64,000 nt of DNA from Paenibacillus sp. FSL H8-0548 (GCF_038630985.1 NZ_CP152049.1:3119501-3183500); one strand, 5' to 3'; counted from the first letter of the stretch, positions 1-9,226 are shown. Program-made: numbers and translations. Notes: generated from the letters alone by a model not told the origin.

Positions 1-2
1 TG

Positions 3-740
3 GCGTGCCTGCTGCTTGCCTTGGACGGCAAGCATGGTCAGAAGCCGCTTCAGGTACTGCAAGCCGCATGGACCAAAACACATCAGGGCGATTTGGAAAA
101 AGGGTCGGGATTGCCTGCGTTTTTATCCACGCTGCTGCCTCCAATTATTGAGAAGCTAATTAAAGGCAATGAGCTCAAAGGCTTCTCACTTCATGATATA
201 GCTGCGCTCGGCAAGCTGATTGAATATTCAAATCTATCGATAACTTCGATGCAGAATTGGGTAAAGCGTGATTTCAAGCTTTATTTTGATTGTCCAAAGG
301 CAGGTAAAAAATATTCGCTTAATCAAGCGGCGTTATTGTTCATTATTGATGATTTAAAGTCAAATTTAGATTTTGAATCTATACGCAAGCTGTTTGAGAT
401 TATTTTTAAGAAGCCGGAGGACATGGCAGATGATCTTATTGGTCCAATTGAACTATATGCAGCATACACAAGTATGTTTGAGGAATTGGATGCTAATAAC
501 GATCAATTGCTTGATATTTCCGGTCATTTGAAGGAGCATCCGCATCAGGATCAACTGACTGAGCATGTGATTCGCTCCTCAGCGAATCAATTTGCCAGCC
601 GACTGCCCAATTTATCGGAGAAGCAATGGGAAGCGGTTCGTAATATTTTACTCGTTGCGGTTATATCGATTCAGACGTCTTACTTTCATTCGTTGGCCAG
701 GCGTTATTGCAACGCGACTTTATTTCTAAATCCGGAGTAA
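3..740 (+). CDS. DUF1836 family protein, 5' end outside the window
   Basis: The reading frame is open from the first bases (in-frame codons from position 3 read ACLLLALDGKHGQ), so the true start is probably upstream of the window; a TTG at 21 is possible but has no convincing ribosome binding site. The visible ~245 residues have the look of the Firmicutes DUF1836 family: a conserved SGLPAFLSTLLPPIIEKL stretch near residue 35, then a helix-rich region (LIEYSNLSITSMQNWVKRDF) that resembles the part of the family likened to a MerR-type helix-turn-helix. The function of the family is not established; a DNA-binding regulator is an inference. No partner gene is visible. The gene ends at TAA, well before the riboswitch that leads the next transcription unit. 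Confidence 0.7.
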   Translation, partial: ACLLLALDGKHGQKPLQVLQAAWTKTHQGDLEKGSGLPAFLSTLLPPIIEKLIKGNELKGFSLHDIAALGKLIEYSNLSITSMQNWVKRDFKLYFDCPKAGKKYSLNQAALLFIIDDLKSNLDFESIRKLFEIIFKKPEDMADDLIGPIELYAAYTSMFEELDANNDQLLDISGHLKEHPHQDQLTEHVIRSSANQFASRLPNLSEKQWEAVRNILLVAVISIQTSYFHSLARRYCNATLFLNPE

Positions 741-814
741 ATTAGGTCTAATGGTATGTACAAGCTCTCTGAAATAACCTATACTGGGGAGTGTTGTAAA
801 TAAACAGACATAGA

Positions 815-905
815 CAAACTGAAAAGGCAAGCTAATTGAAAGATTAGTACGCAAAGTTATGGGCCTAAGGTGTTCACACTACGGCGGCCAGACCGCCGGA
901 AGGAT
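815..905 (+). ncRNA. Cyclic-di-GMP-I (GEMM) riboswitch aptamer
   Basis: The segment shows the GEMM-I signatures in order: GGCAA (826-830), a short hairpin with a GAAA loop (GCTAATTGAAAGATTAG), the invariant ACGCAAAG linker (849-856), GGGCCTAAGG (861-870), and a second helical arm CGGCGG/CCGCCG. It lies directly upstream of a methyl-accepting chemotaxis gene, one of the commonest contexts for this class. A terminator hairpin with a T tract follows at 920-953, so control is most likely by transcription termination/antitermination. Ends of the P1 helix are approximate. Whether c-di-GMP switches the gene on or off cannot be read from sequence alone. Confidence 0.88.
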
Positions 906-919
906 ATAAGCGATATTGA

Positions 920-953
920 AGCTGTCCGCCTCCTGTGGCTGGATAGCTTTTTT
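920..953 (+). terminator. Expression-platform terminator of the c-di-GMP riboswitch
   Basis: AGCTGTCC (920-927) pairs with GGATAGCT (941-948) through eight pairs including one G-U, followed by a run of six T. It sits between the aptamer and the MCP ribosome binding site, so it is the likely ligand-controlled terminator of this leader. Confidence 0.8.
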
Positions 954-985
954 GCTTATTTCAGGAAACAGAGGAGAGAGAAAAC

Positions 986-2743
986 ATGTTTCTTAAAGTG
1001 TGGATGGAGAGAATTGCAAAGATTTCAAAGAGGCTGAATACTAAGAAAATAACGACCAGGCTGCTCATTATTTGTGCAATCATTACTATTTTTAATTTAG
1101 GTTCCGGTATTTTTATTTACGTACAGAATCTCTCAGTAGCCAGCTCCATTGAAAATTCAGAAGAGCTGTCAAAAGCAGAACGTAATTATCAAAGCATTTC
1201 AAACCAACTGCTGAAGACGATGCTGCTTATGGTCGATGCCATCGAGAATGGACAAAGCGATGCGGAAGCCGTAATGAAAGATTTGGAAGGCTTGCCTCCA
1301 AAGATCGATGAATTAGAGAAACAGCTTATTGAAATGGACAAAGACTATCCCCCTGTCACTGAAGATGGTCCTAGATATGCGAATCAAGTTGGAGTTATCC
1401 GGCTTGCACTAGACAATCTTAAACAGACGAGTACAGATGTTACTGGTTTAACGATAGAAGAAAAATCGCTGCGGGTCAGTAATTTGATCGGCGTCTACAC
1501 GATTATCCTTAACTATTCCAATGATATGATGACTGATCGATTAACCCGCGATGCGGGTATAACACAAACAGCGCTTAACAATGACGTATCAAGTGCCAAC
1601 ATGATTGTACTGATCAACGTTATCTTACTTGCGATTTTGCCGGCGCTTATGATTTTTGCCGTCACGAGATCGATTAAGACGGGACTTTCCGGCATTACAA
1701 GAAGAATTCATGCTTACGGTGACAATAACTTTACAACTCAGGAAAAGCTCGTTCGTTCTGATGAGTTTGGAGATATCGATGTTGCATTGGCAGCAATGGG
1801 CGATAATTTACGGGAAACCATTAAGGCTACATTAACGGTCAGCGAATCTGTACTGCAAGTTTCACGCAATATGGACACGATGATTGGCAGCAATCGTAAA
1901 GCTTCCGAGGATGTGAAGGGTCAGGTTGATCTTGGCAGAGAAGCACTGCTCTCACAGTATGATGATGCATCATCAATCTCAGCAGTAACCGAGCAAATTT
2001 CTGCCAGCTCGCAGCAAATTGCAGCTTCCAGCGAGTACATAAATAATGACATGCAGCAGATGAAGCAATCTTCTCAAAGCGGGTCACAGCAAATGGCTGG
2101 CGTAGTCTCAATGGTTAACGAAACCGTTGAACAGTTTGCTAAGCTGACTGAAGCTTTCGAAGCTATGAATTCTCGTTATAATAATGTTGCTAAGTTTTTG
2201 AATGGCATTCAGGATTTGAATACGCAAACGAACCTGCTGTCTCTCAACGCATCGATAGAATCAGCCAGGGCAGGCGAGCACGGCAGAGGTTTCGCGGTAG
2301 TAGCGGATGAGATTCGGAAGCTGTCTGGCCAGACGGATACGATCTCCAAACAAATCACGAAGGAATTGACGCTCATTCAAAACGATGTAGCCGCCAGCAG
2401 CCGCACCATTGGCAGCTTTGCCAATGTGATCGATACGACACGACAAGTATCGGAAACGGCTAGCGGTACTTTCCAGGCTTTAGAATCGCAGAGTGCGGTG
2501 CTATCGGATCAGATGAGTGAAATTTCTACTGCGATTAGCGAAATTACATCGGGCATGACGCATATTGTTTCTGCAGTTGACAAGCTGCTTAATACGTCAT
2601 CGGATGTAAATGGGAAAATGGAGCATATGAGCGAGCTGTCCGTTAAGCAAAATGATATTTCGGATGAATTGCGCACTTTGGCTGAGAAGCTGACAGGTTC
2701 CTCGCATGAGTTGAAGGAAAAGGCTTCGGTATTTAAGCTTTAA
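986..2743 (+). CDS. Methyl-accepting chemotaxis protein (transmembrane receptor)
   Basis: A 585-residue chemoreceptor that would sense an extracellular signal and control the CheA kinase. Visible order: short cytoplasmic N-terminus, first membrane helix about residues 25-46, a ~155-residue helical extracellular ligand-binding region (four-helix-bundle type), second membrane helix about 205-227, a HAMP linker to about 280, then the long coiled-coil signalling domain with the conserved hairpin tip ([20 protein letters not shown] and [14 protein letters not shown], residues about 411-446). ATG 986 is preceded by GAGGAGAGAG. It is the only gene between the c-di-GMP riboswitch and the terminator at 2766, so its expression is probably tied to c-di-GMP, linking motility/biofilm state to receptor abundance. 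The ligand cannot be named. Confidence 0.95.
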   Translation: MFLKVWMERIAKISKRLNTKKITTRLLIICAIITIFNLGSGIFIYVQNLSVASSIENSEELSKAERNYQSISNQLLKTMLLMVDAIENGQSDAEAVMKDLEGLPPKIDELEKQLIEMDKDYPPVTEDGPRYANQVGVIRLALDNLKQTSTDVTGLTIEEKSLRVSNLIGVYTIILNYSNDMMTDRLTRDAGITQTALNNDVSSANMIVLINVILLAILPALMIFAVTRSIKTGLSGITRRIHAYGDNNFTTQEKLVRSDEFGDIDVALAAMGDNLRETIKATLTVSESVLQVSRNMDTMIGSNRKASEDVKGQVDLGREALLSQYDDASSISAVTEQISASSQQIAASSEYINNDMQQMKQSSQSGSQQMAGVVSMVNETVEQFAKLTEAFEAMNSRYNNVAKFLNGIQDLNTQTNLLSLNASIESARAGEHGRGFAVVADEIRKLSGQTDTISKQITKELTLIQNDVAASSRTIGSFANVIDTTRQVSETASGTFQALESQSAVLSDQMSEISTAISEITSGMTHIVSAVDKLLNTSSDVNGKMEHMSELSVKQNDISDELRTLAEKLTGSSHELKEKASVFKL

Positions 2744-2765
2744 ACGCGATACTTGCTTGATTTAG

Positions 2766-2795
2766 ACCGTTCAGCTCTGAGCTGAACGGTTTTTT
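2766..2795 (+). terminator. Intrinsic terminator after the chemoreceptor gene
   Basis: ACCGTTCAGC (2766-2775), a five-base loop, GCTGAACGGT (2781-2790), then a T tract. A ten-pair perfect stem closes the transcription unit begun at the riboswitch. Confidence 0.9.
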
Positions 2796-2900
2796 CCTGC
2801 TTATTCTTAGGATGGACAGGTACGCTTGTCATATAAAAGTCATACTACCGTTAGTTTAGTCACAGCTTGAGCAGTATAATAAATCGTTGTACATATAAGA

Positions 2901-3094
2901 TATATAAGTTGAGCTTGAAAATGGAGTTATAGCGAAGCGAGAAGATCGTTCTGGAGAAACGAAGTGTTCGCCTTTGCAGCCGTATTCTTACCTCTAAAGG
3001 TCTAACAAAATCAAAGAATCTGGCTGCAACAGCGATCGTAAGAATGATCTTCTCGCGCAGCGCTCACAACGTAAATTTCTAGTTCAACTTATAT
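2901..3094 (+). repeat. ~190-bp long-hairpin repeat element, copy 1
   Basis: First of three copies in the window (others 11381-11573 in inverted orientation and 23377-23567). It begins near ATAAGTTGAGC and ends GTTCAACTTAT, giving terminal inverted repeats. Internally GCGAAGCGAGAAGATCGTTC near the left end mirrors GATCTTCTCGCGCAGCGC near the right end, and GCAGCCGTATTCTTAC mirrors GAATCTGGCTGC in the centre, so the whole unit is an imperfect palindrome able to fold into one long hairpin. No open reading frame fits. It resembles a miniature inverted-repeat (MITE-like) element. It fills most of the 379-bp gap between the chemoreceptor and the beta-glucosidase gene; the remaining bases show nothing else. 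Confidence 0.88.
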
Positions 3095-3122
3095 TGCTAG
3101 AAAAAGATGGAGGTAGTGGAGA

Positions 3123-4466
3123 ATGACAACTGTAAAATTTCCTGATGATTTTAAATGGGGAACGGCGACGGCTGCTTATCAGATTGAAGGTGCGTACGAT
3201 GAAGGGAATCGTGCTCCGAGTATATGGGATACGTTTGCGAAGACGCCTGGAAAAGTTCTGAATGGTGATACAGGAGATGTGGCTTGCGATAGTTACCATC
3301 GTATTGATGAGGATATTCGGTTGCTTAAGGAGCTTAATGTTGACGTGTATCGTTTTTCGATTGCATGGCCGCGCATCATCCCGCAAGGAAGAGGCGAAGT
3401 GAATGCTGAGGGTATTGCTTATTATGAGGAGCTCATAGACAAGCTGATTGCTAACGGCATTGAACCGTTCGTTACGCTTTATCACTGGGACTTGCCGCAA
3501 TCACTGCAGGATGAGGGAGGCTGGGAAAATCGGGCTACGATTGATGCCTTCGTTGCCTATTCAGAAGCAGTGTTTCATGCATTCAATGGCAAGGTGAAGA
3601 AGTGGATCACGCTGAACGAGCCTTGGTGCATCTCGATATTGTCCAATTATATCGGAGAGCATGCGCCAGGGAAACAGGATTTGCAAACGGCACTTGATGT
3701 TGCCCATCATATTCTAGTGGCACATGGCAAATCAGTTAAGCGGTTCAGAGAGCTAGCTATCGAGGGCGAGATTGGTTATGCACCGAATACAGAGTGGAGA
3801 ACGCCTTACAGCACCTCGCCTGAGGATGTTTTGGCAACGCAGCTTCGCAGCGGTTCATTTAATGAATGGTTCCTATCGCCGGTACTTAAAGGTGAATATC
3901 CTGAGCTGCTAATGAACTGGTATGAGAAAAAAGGCTTTACGGTAAAAATCGAGCCAGGAGATATGGATATTATCTCGCAGCCAATCGATTTTCTCGGCAT
4001 AAACTATTATACGGGCAGCTTCATTCGGCATGCGAGCGGAAACGATATCTTCGATAGTGAGGAAATTAGCTCAAGCTTGGGGAAAACTGATTTTAACTGG
4101 AATATTTATGCGGATGGCTTCTATCAGGTATTGTCATGGATTACGGCAACCTATGGTCAAATTCCGATTTATATTACGGAGAATGGAGCTTGCTATGAGG
4201 CTGATCTAGTGGACGGAAAAGTGAATGATGAAGCAAGAATTAATTTCTTGCGCGATCATATTATGGCTCTTCACCGTGCAATATCGTCGGGCGTTCCTGT
4301 AAAAGGCTATATGGTATGGTCCCTCATGGACAACTTCGAGTGGGCCTTCGGTTATTCGAAGCCTTTCGGACTTGTACATATCGACTTCAATACATTGGAA
4401 AGAACACCGAAAGAAAGCTATTATTGGTACAAACAACTTTCTTCTAGCAATCAACTGGAAGTTTAA
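3123..4466 (+). CDS. Family GH1 beta-glucosidase (or 6-phospho-beta-glucosidase)
   Basis: A 447-residue cytoplasmic enzyme of normal GH1 length, hydrolysing beta-glucosides by the retaining mechanism. Seen: N-terminal FPDDFKWGTATAAYQIEGA signature, acid/base glutamate E166 in TLNEPW, nucleophile E353 in YITENG, and the C-terminal WSLMDNFEWAFGY substrate-binding segment. The conserved W-x-x-x-NFEW region without an obvious phosphate-binding S-x-K-x-Y motif favours a beta-glucosidase over a phospho-beta-glucosidase. ATG 3123 follows GGAGGTAGTGG. It stands alone: a 190-bp repeat lies upstream and a strong terminator downstream, with no PTS or transporter next to it, so the source of its substrate is not indicated. 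Confidence 0.95.
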   Translation: MTTVKFPDDFKWGTATAAYQIEGAYDEGNRAPSIWDTFAKTPGKVLNGDTGDVACDSYHRIDEDIRLLKELNVDVYRFSIAWPRIIPQGRGEVNAEGIAYYEELIDKLIANGIEPFVTLYHWDLPQSLQDEGGWENRATIDAFVAYSEAVFHAFNGKVKKWITLNEPWCISILSNYIGEHAPGKQDLQTALDVAHHILVAHGKSVKRFRELAIEGEIGYAPNTEWRTPYSTSPEDVLATQLRSGSFNEWFLSPVLKGEYPELLMNWYEKKGFTVKIEPGDMDIISQPIDFLGINYYTGSFIRHASGNDIFDSEEISSSLGKTDFNWNIYADGFYQVLSWITATYGQIPIYITENGACYEADLVDGKVNDEARINFLRDHIMALHRAISSGVPVKGYMVWSLMDNFEWAFGYSKPFGLVHIDFNTLERTPKESYYWYKQLSSSNQLEV

Positions 4467-4488
4467 AATACGCAGCGCTTTAAAATAA

Positions 4489-4535
4489 AAATCAGGCAAC
4501 CTGCCAATAAACAGGTGGGATGCCTGATTTTTTTT
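4489..4535 (+). terminator. Intrinsic terminator after the GH1 gene
   Basis: AAATCAGGCA near 4489 pairs with TGCCTGATTT ending at about 4530, with an inner CCTG/CAGG extension, followed by a long T tract. Confidence 0.88.
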
Positions 4536-4653
4536 CGCGATTTGCTTACAATACGATGACAGCATGTACAGCTGCAGCGGAATGACTGGTTGACGCCATG
4601 AGAATGAAAGTGGTTCAATTAAATTATGACAACAGAGAGGGCAGTGGATATCT

Positions 4654-5565
4654 ATGTTTGAACAATTTAAGAAAGCATCCAGAATGAGAGTGCTTCCGGT
4701 TATGCTAATTCCAATAGCGCTTGGTTCACTGGGTGCTTACGTTTGGAATGATATTTTTAATCTATATTTATTTATTGTAACGTTAATTGGAGCAGCAGCT
4801 GCTCATTTATTTTCCAATATGATTAATGATTTATGGGATTACTATAACGGTACGGATGCAGCGGCCCAGAGTACACAAGGGGCGATAGCGACAAATTCTG
4901 GTTATTTGACGAAAGGCACATGGAGTATTCGCATGTTTGCGGCTGTTACATGGGGTCTGCTGGCAATAGCGGCGGTTTGTGGAATTATTCTTAGTATTTA
5001 TAGCGGCTGGCTGGCGCTTGTATTCGGTTTGCTTGGTGCGCTTATTGCTTATTTTTATGTTGCGCCGCCAATTAAGTTTGGTTACCGCGGCAAGGGCTAT
5101 AGTGAAATAGCTATTTTGATATCTTTTGGCGTGCTGCCAGTGGTAGGCGCCTATTTTGTACAAACGTCGCTGCTTGATTATCGTCCACTGCTGCTCTCGC
5201 TTCCCATTGGACTTATGACAACGCTCATTTTATTTAATCATCACTTTCTGCACTGGCAAGCAGACAAGCAGGCGGGCAAGAAGACGTTAGTTGTAGTGTG
5301 GGGGGAGCAGCGGGCGCTGCTATTTTCAAAAATATTACTTGTACTTGCCTGTATCTCACTCATCATCTGTGTCTTGGCACAGGCGCTTCCGATCTATGCT
5401 TTGCTAGCACTGCCGACAGTCATTCCGCTTTACCTTGTGTATGGCAGATTATCGTCGCATAATGAATCTATCGCGTATGCGCCATTAATGGCTGCTTCGT
5501 TGAAAGCAACGATTCGCAGTGGAGTTATTATGATTGCAGCTTTAATTATTCAAGGGCTCATTTAA
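4654..5565 (+). CDS. UbiA-family prenyltransferase (MenA-like)
   Basis: A 303-residue polytopic membrane protein with about eight hydrophobic segments. The two aspartate-rich motifs of UbiA prenyltransferases are present: N58-D59-x-x-D62-x5-D68 (NDLWDYYNGTD) and D204KQAGKKTL. These bind Mg2+-pyrophosphate of a polyprenyl diphosphate, which is transferred to an aromatic or other acceptor. The DKQAGKKTLVV form is close to that of 1,4-dihydroxy-2-naphthoate prenyltransferase (MenA), but no menaquinone genes are nearby, so the acceptor is uncertain. ATG 4654 has AGAGAGGG upstream. It is followed after 31 bp by the beta-rich protein gene and may be co-transcribed with it. Confidence 0.85.
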   Translation: MFEQFKKASRMRVLPVMLIPIALGSLGAYVWNDIFNLYLFIVTLIGAAAAHLFSNMINDLWDYYNGTDAAAQSTQGAIATNSGYLTKGTWSIRMFAAVTWGLLAIAAVCGIILSIYSGWLALVFGLLGALIAYFYVAPPIKFGYRGKGYSEIAILISFGVLPVVGAYFVQTSLLDYRPLLLSLPIGLMTTLILFNHHFLHWQADKQAGKKTLVVVWGEQRALLFSKILLVLACISLIICVLAQALPIYALLALPTVIPLYLVYGRLSSHNESIAYAPLMAASLKATIRSGVIMIAALIIQGLI

Positions 5566-5596
5566 ACATTTCAGCTTAGAAAGAGGTCATCGAACA

Positions 5597-6325
5597 ATGG
5601 ACAACAAAAGGATTTTAGGAGACTTTCATACGATATTAAACGAAGGAGAGGTCTGGAAAATTGGTGGTTTTCCACTGCAGGATGGCTCTTTCTGGGAGTA
5701 TCGCGAACCGAATGCAGTCGTTATCGTACGCAACGGCATTCTATATGTACGCGCTCCACTTAGCCGCTCCAATAATCAAATCCAAATTCTTGACAACGCG
5801 AAGCATATGTATTATTCTGCGGAGCCGGTCGTTGTTCCGGAATCGGGTGAAATAAGCTTTGAGCTTCAAATCCGGGCCCGCTCGCAAAATACGGCGCCAA
5901 ATGATTTGTATGATGGCTATGTTTCATTGAACCTGCTCGACTTTACGACAGGCGGAGCGCTTGATTTCTTTGCCGGTAACGATAAGTACGCCAGCGTCTA
6001 TGCTGTTCTTCCATTTCCAGGCGTTACAGTGCCTGAAACGGATAAAACACGATATTTTTGCATATTTAAGGAAGATACAGAGTTTGATGCGCGTGAGTTC
6101 AACACTTACAAAATTACGTATAATCGTTCTGAGGACGAAGCGGTGTTTTTCGTCAATGGACGAGAGGTGAGAAGAGAGCGGAATATTCCCGTGAAATTTA
6201 ATCAATTTACAGTTGCGCTCGGCATCATGACAGAAAAAGATTTGACGCCGGAGGGCAGCGTATCCGTACATGGACAAACGGTCACAGCGGAATGGTCTCC
6301 GGTTACGATAGAAATAAAAGAGTGA
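5597..6325 (+). CDS. Unassigned 242-residue protein, probably beta-sandwich (DUF6081-like)
   Basis: A 242-residue protein without signal peptide or membrane helix. Its pattern of short alternating strands (GILYVRAPLSRSNNQIQILDN, FEVNGREV-like FFVNGREVRRERNI, FTVALGIMTEK) resembles concanavalin-A-like or jelly-roll sandwich folds in which a ligand or polysaccharide binds a concave sheet. I associate the overall pattern with proteins labelled DUF6081, with low certainty. ATG 5597 is preceded by GAGGTC. It lies 31 bp after the prenyltransferase and 21 bp before the histidine kinase gene, so the four genes from 4654 to 8441 may form one operon. No catalytic motif was recognised and no function is claimed. 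Confidence 0.75.
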   Translation: MDNKRILGDFHTILNEGEVWKIGGFPLQDGSFWEYREPNAVVIVRNGILYVRAPLSRSNNQIQILDNAKHMYYSAEPVVVPESGEISFELQIRARSQNTAPNDLYDGYVSLNLLDFTTGGALDFFAGNDKYASVYAVLPFPGVTVPETDKTRYFCIFKEDTEFDAREFNTYKITYNRSEDEAVFFVNGREVRRERNIPVKFNQFTVALGIMTEKDLTPEGSVSVHGQTVTAEWSPVTIEIKE

Positions 6326-6346
6326 GCTGTATGAAGGAGCTGCGCT

Positions 6347-7750
6347 ATGTTATTTGTTCTTATTGCCTTGTGGGCTATTGCAGCAATTATTTGGCTCTCT
6401 GATCGGCACGCATCCGTCAATCACTGGTTCGGCGCCGTAGCGTTTAGCGGTGGAGCGGGTGCGCTAGCTGCTGTACTGGACATGCAATGGCTTCCCGCAG
6501 CAGCGGAAGCAGGAATGAATGAGGTGGCGCAGCAACTGCTGTATCGCCTGCAAGCGGTAGCCTCGCTAACTTCCTATTACGGATTGCCTTATTCTTTCCT
6601 GCTGTTTGCGATTTCGTATCGGCCAGTGCGCCTATCGAAGCGTTTGCAGCAAAGTCTCCCGTTGCTGTTATTGATCCCGATTATTTTTTGTATCGTATTT
6701 ACACCATTTTATACAGAGATGTATCCCATTTCCTTTTCCATCGTTGTTTGGTGGGCAGTTCCTTATATTTTGCTTGGTGCGGTGCAGGTGCTGCTCAAGC
6801 GACAGCTTCACGCTTCATTTTCGCGAACGCATTGGATTATTTGTTCAGCGGTGCTGCCGCCGGTCATGTTCTGCATGGTTATGAATTATGTGCTGCCTAG
6901 CTTTGGAATGCTGAGAATGTGGGTTTACAATACGTGGATTGTTGGCCTTGGGGTTACTGTGTTTGTCGTTGCACTATTTACTTATGGCTTTATGGGTGTT
7001 CGGGTTAATATCGTTAGGCGGAGATTTGATTCGACGCTGCGCGCGGTCACTTCAGGTACGGCCATTCTTAATCATGCCATAAAAAATGACGCTGGAAAGA
7101 TGCGTTTGTTCTCAGAGAAGATGAAAGCATATGCGATCGAAACCAATCAGCAAGAGCTGCTGCAGGATGTTGAAACGGTGCTTCGTGCTTCGCGTCATAT
7201 GCAGGAAATGCTTCAACGCGTTCATCGGCGAACAGAGGATCTAGTATTGCGCGTAGAGAATACGGATATTGCAGCACTCGTAGAGCAAACGATGAAGGGC
7301 TACGAGCCGACCCTTGGCAAAATCAAGCTGAGCATGAATTTAATTAAGGGCTGGCGCTGCCTGATCGATCCTGCCCAGGTAAGTGAAGCTCTTGGCAATA
7401 TTGTTGCCAATGGATTGGAAGCTATGCAGGGCAGCGGCGAGTTGTTCATTCATTTGTATGAGACGAAGCGAGAGCTTGTGCTAGAGGTAAGAGATACCGG
7501 GCCAGGCATGGTCAAAAGTGAGATGACGAAGGTTCTTGAGCCTTTTTACACGACAAAAAACGGAAGCGATACCAATTTTGGGCTTGGACTGCCCTATGCC
7601 TATCATGTAATGCGCAAGCATAAAGCAATGCTTGGAATGCGCAGCAAGCCGGGAGAAGGGACATCTATTTATTTAACCTTCCCAAAACGGAGCGTTCAAG
7701 CGGTTAAAGGAGAATTGGGGCTGGCAGAGAGGGGAGAAGCAAATGGATAG
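6347..7750 (+). CDS. Membrane sensor histidine kinase
   Basis: A 467-residue sensor kinase. The N-terminal ~215 residues hold about seven hydrophobic segments with little extracytoplasmic sequence, suggesting detection within or at the membrane. The dimerisation/phosphoacceptor helix contains H243 in ILNHAIKND, an atypical H-box. The HATPase region follows: N box NIVANGLEAM (351-360), G1 box RDTGPGM (382-388), and the TTKNGSDTNFGLGLPYA F/G2 region. ATG 6347 follows AAGGAGCTG. The stop overlaps the start of the response regulator by 8 bp, so the two are translationally coupled partners. The stimulus is unknown; the upstream beta-rich protein might supply it, which is inference only. Confidence 0.9.
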   Translation: MLFVLIALWAIAAIIWLSDRHASVNHWFGAVAFSGGAGALAAVLDMQWLPAAAEAGMNEVAQQLLYRLQAVASLTSYYGLPYSFLLFAISYRPVRLSKRLQQSLPLLLLIPIIFCIVFTPFYTEMYPISFSIVVWWAVPYILLGAVQVLLKRQLHASFSRTHWIICSAVLPPVMFCMVMNYVLPSFGMLRMWVYNTWIVGLGVTVFVVALFTYGFMGVRVNIVRRRFDSTLRAVTSGTAILNHAIKNDAGKMRLFSEKMKAYAIETNQQELLQDVETVLRASRHMQEMLQRVHRRTEDLVLRVENTDIAALVEQTMKGYEPTLGKIKLSMNLIKGWRCLIDPAQVSEALGNIVANGLEAMQGSGELFIHLYETKRELVLEVRDTGPGMVKSEMTKVLEPFYTTKNGSDTNFGLGLPYAYHVMRKHKAMLGMRSKPGEGTSIYLTFPKRSVQAVKGELGLAERGEANG

Positions 7751-8441
7751 CATTCGGGTTTGGATTATAGAAGATGATCAGGATTGGCTGCGAGGCCTTG
7801 TCGCCTATTTAAATAAGGAGTCAGACCTTCATGTGGTTTGGACGGCAAGCAAAGCCGAGGACGTGCGTAAGGCGCTGCAGGACGGTATTGCGCACTCGAC
7901 TGCCGCAGATGTTATTTTGATGGATATTATGCTGGATGGCAGGCCAGAGGGTATTCTTCTAGCAGAGGAGACGGCGGTAGCGACGGGAGCGCGAGTCATT
8001 ATGCTGACCTCAATGGAAGCAAAGGAGCTTATTTTTCGGTCCTTTCAAGCCGGAGCCATCGATTATCAGATCAAATCTGATTTTGAAAGCTTGCCAGAGG
8101 CAGTAAGATCCGCATATCGCAGCCAATCACCGATTAATGCGGCAGTTGCCGAGCGCATGAGGGAGGAATTCCGCAGGCTAAAGCTGCTTGAGCGAGAGTT
8201 CGAGGTGAAGAAGCTGGGTGATCTGATTACCCCCTCTGAGCTGCAGCTGCTGGATTTAATTGATCAAGGCTATACGCAGCCGCAGATTGCCGATAAGCTT
8301 GTCGTATCGCTGCGCACAGTCAAAAACCATGTTAATCACATATTAAAAAAGCTTAATCTTACCGGTTCACGTGAAGCGGCTAATAAAGCTAAGGAAATGG
8401 GTTTATTCCATAAAAATAATAACGAGGATAGTACCAAATAG
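7743..8441 (+). CDS. NarL/LuxR-family response regulator
   Basis: A 232-residue regulator partnered with the overlapping kinase gene. Receiver domain about residues 4-125, with acidic pocket E10-D11-D12 and phosphoacceptor D61 in VILMDIMLDG. The C-terminal LuxR-type helix-turn-helix is at about 170-220 (TPSELQLLDLIDQGYTQPQI, then RTVKNHVNHILKKL). The family binds DNA as a dimer after phosphorylation; targets are unknown but may include its own operon. The stop codon lies inside the left arm of the terminator at 8428. No truncation or missing key residue was noticed. Confidence 0.93.
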   Translation: MDSIRVWIIEDDQDWLRGLVAYLNKESDLHVVWTASKAEDVRKALQDGIAHSTAADVILMDIMLDGRPEGILLAEETAVATGARVIMLTSMEAKELIFRSFQAGAIDYQIKSDFESLPEAVRSAYRSQSPINAAVAERMREEFRRLKLLEREFEVKKLGDLITPSELQLLDLIDQGYTQPQIADKLVVSLRTVKNHVNHILKKLNLTGSREAANKAKEMGLFHKNNNEDSTK

Positions 8442-8462
8442 AATTGGTACTATTTTTTTTTT
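8428..8462 (+). terminator. Intrinsic terminator after the response regulator
   Basis: ATAGTACCAA (8428-8437) pairs with TTGGTACTAT (8444-8453), followed by ten T. The hairpin begins in the last codons of the regulator gene. Confidence 0.92.
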
Positions 8463-8521
8463 GTTCTTTTCCGCAAAATAAAGCTAAGCGTATACGTTTG
8501 TAGGTGGGATTGGAGTTGAAA

Positions 8522-9226
8522 ATGATGGTTTTTGAGCTGTTCTCGACTGCGCATTTTGCGGCATTGGCCGTTTTGTTCCTGGTTGGCTTGGGTATAATAT
8601 TGTGCCGGACACGATTGAGAAAGCCAGAGCTTAACCGAAAGGCTCGTTTTGGGCTGGCTTTTCTGCTGTTAGGCTGTGAGCTTTCTTTACAGCTGTTCTC
8701 TTTAGCTGAGCACAGCTGGTGGATAGGTTCTTTACCTTTTCAGCTGTGCAGCTTGATGGTCTTAGTCAGCGCTGTTGTCTTGGTTGTAAATCATAAAGGG
8801 TCTTATGACATCATTTTTTTTGTTGGAAGTATGGGTGCTCTGCAGGCACTGCTCACACCGAATTTAGATGAAACCTTTCCTCATTTCCGGTATTTTAATT
8901 TTTTTATCGCACACATAGCGATTGTCGCGGCGGCTATTTATATTATCGCAGTGGAACGATACCAGCCAAGCTTCCGTTCTGTGCTTCGTGCATGGCTATG
9001 GCTGCATTTGCTCGCTATCCCAGCCGCCTTAACGAACCTAATCACTGGGACGACTAATTTTATGTTTTTGGCCCGCAAGCCCGCAACTGCATCCTTGCTT
9101 GATTTTCTTGCTCCGTGGCCGTGGTATCTTTTGCAGCTTGAGGTAGTAGCTTTTGGCATTTTTTTTGCATTGTATGCAGCGCTTTGGTTGCTCCAAAGAA
9201 GAAGAGCTGCAAAGAAACATAATTAA
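8522..9226 (+). CDS. YwaF-like integral membrane protein (TIGR02206 type)
   Basis: A protein of about 234 residues with six or seven membrane segments and short loops. The pattern FSTAHFAALAVLF, an LPFQLCS motif, a short TPNLDETFPHFRYFNFFIAH loop and a C-terminal WPWYLLQLEV helix matches the conserved YwaF/TIGR02206 family, whose role is unknown. An earlier in-frame GTG exists at 8504, but GGAG at 8512-8515 lies at good distance from ATG 8522, so that start was chosen. It stands alone between the terminator at 8462 and the nitroreductase gene. No catalytic residues are known for the family. Confidence 0.8.
   Translation: MMVFELFSTAHFAALAVLFLVGLGIILCRTRLRKPELNRKARFGLAFLLLGCELSLQLFSLAEHSWWIGSLPFQLCSLMVLVSAVVLVVNHKGSYDIIFFVGSMGALQALLTPNLDETFPHFRYFNFFIAHIAIVAAAIYIIAVERYQPSFRSVLRAWLWLHLLAIPAALTNLITGTTNFMFLARKPATASLLDFLAPWPWYLLQLEVVAFGIFFALYAALWLLQRRRAAKKHN

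Noticed and set aside
3084..3500. Minus-strand protein of 138 residues over the start of the GH1 gene
   Set aside because: It overlaps a clear GH1 coding region and shows no motif or ribosome binding site.
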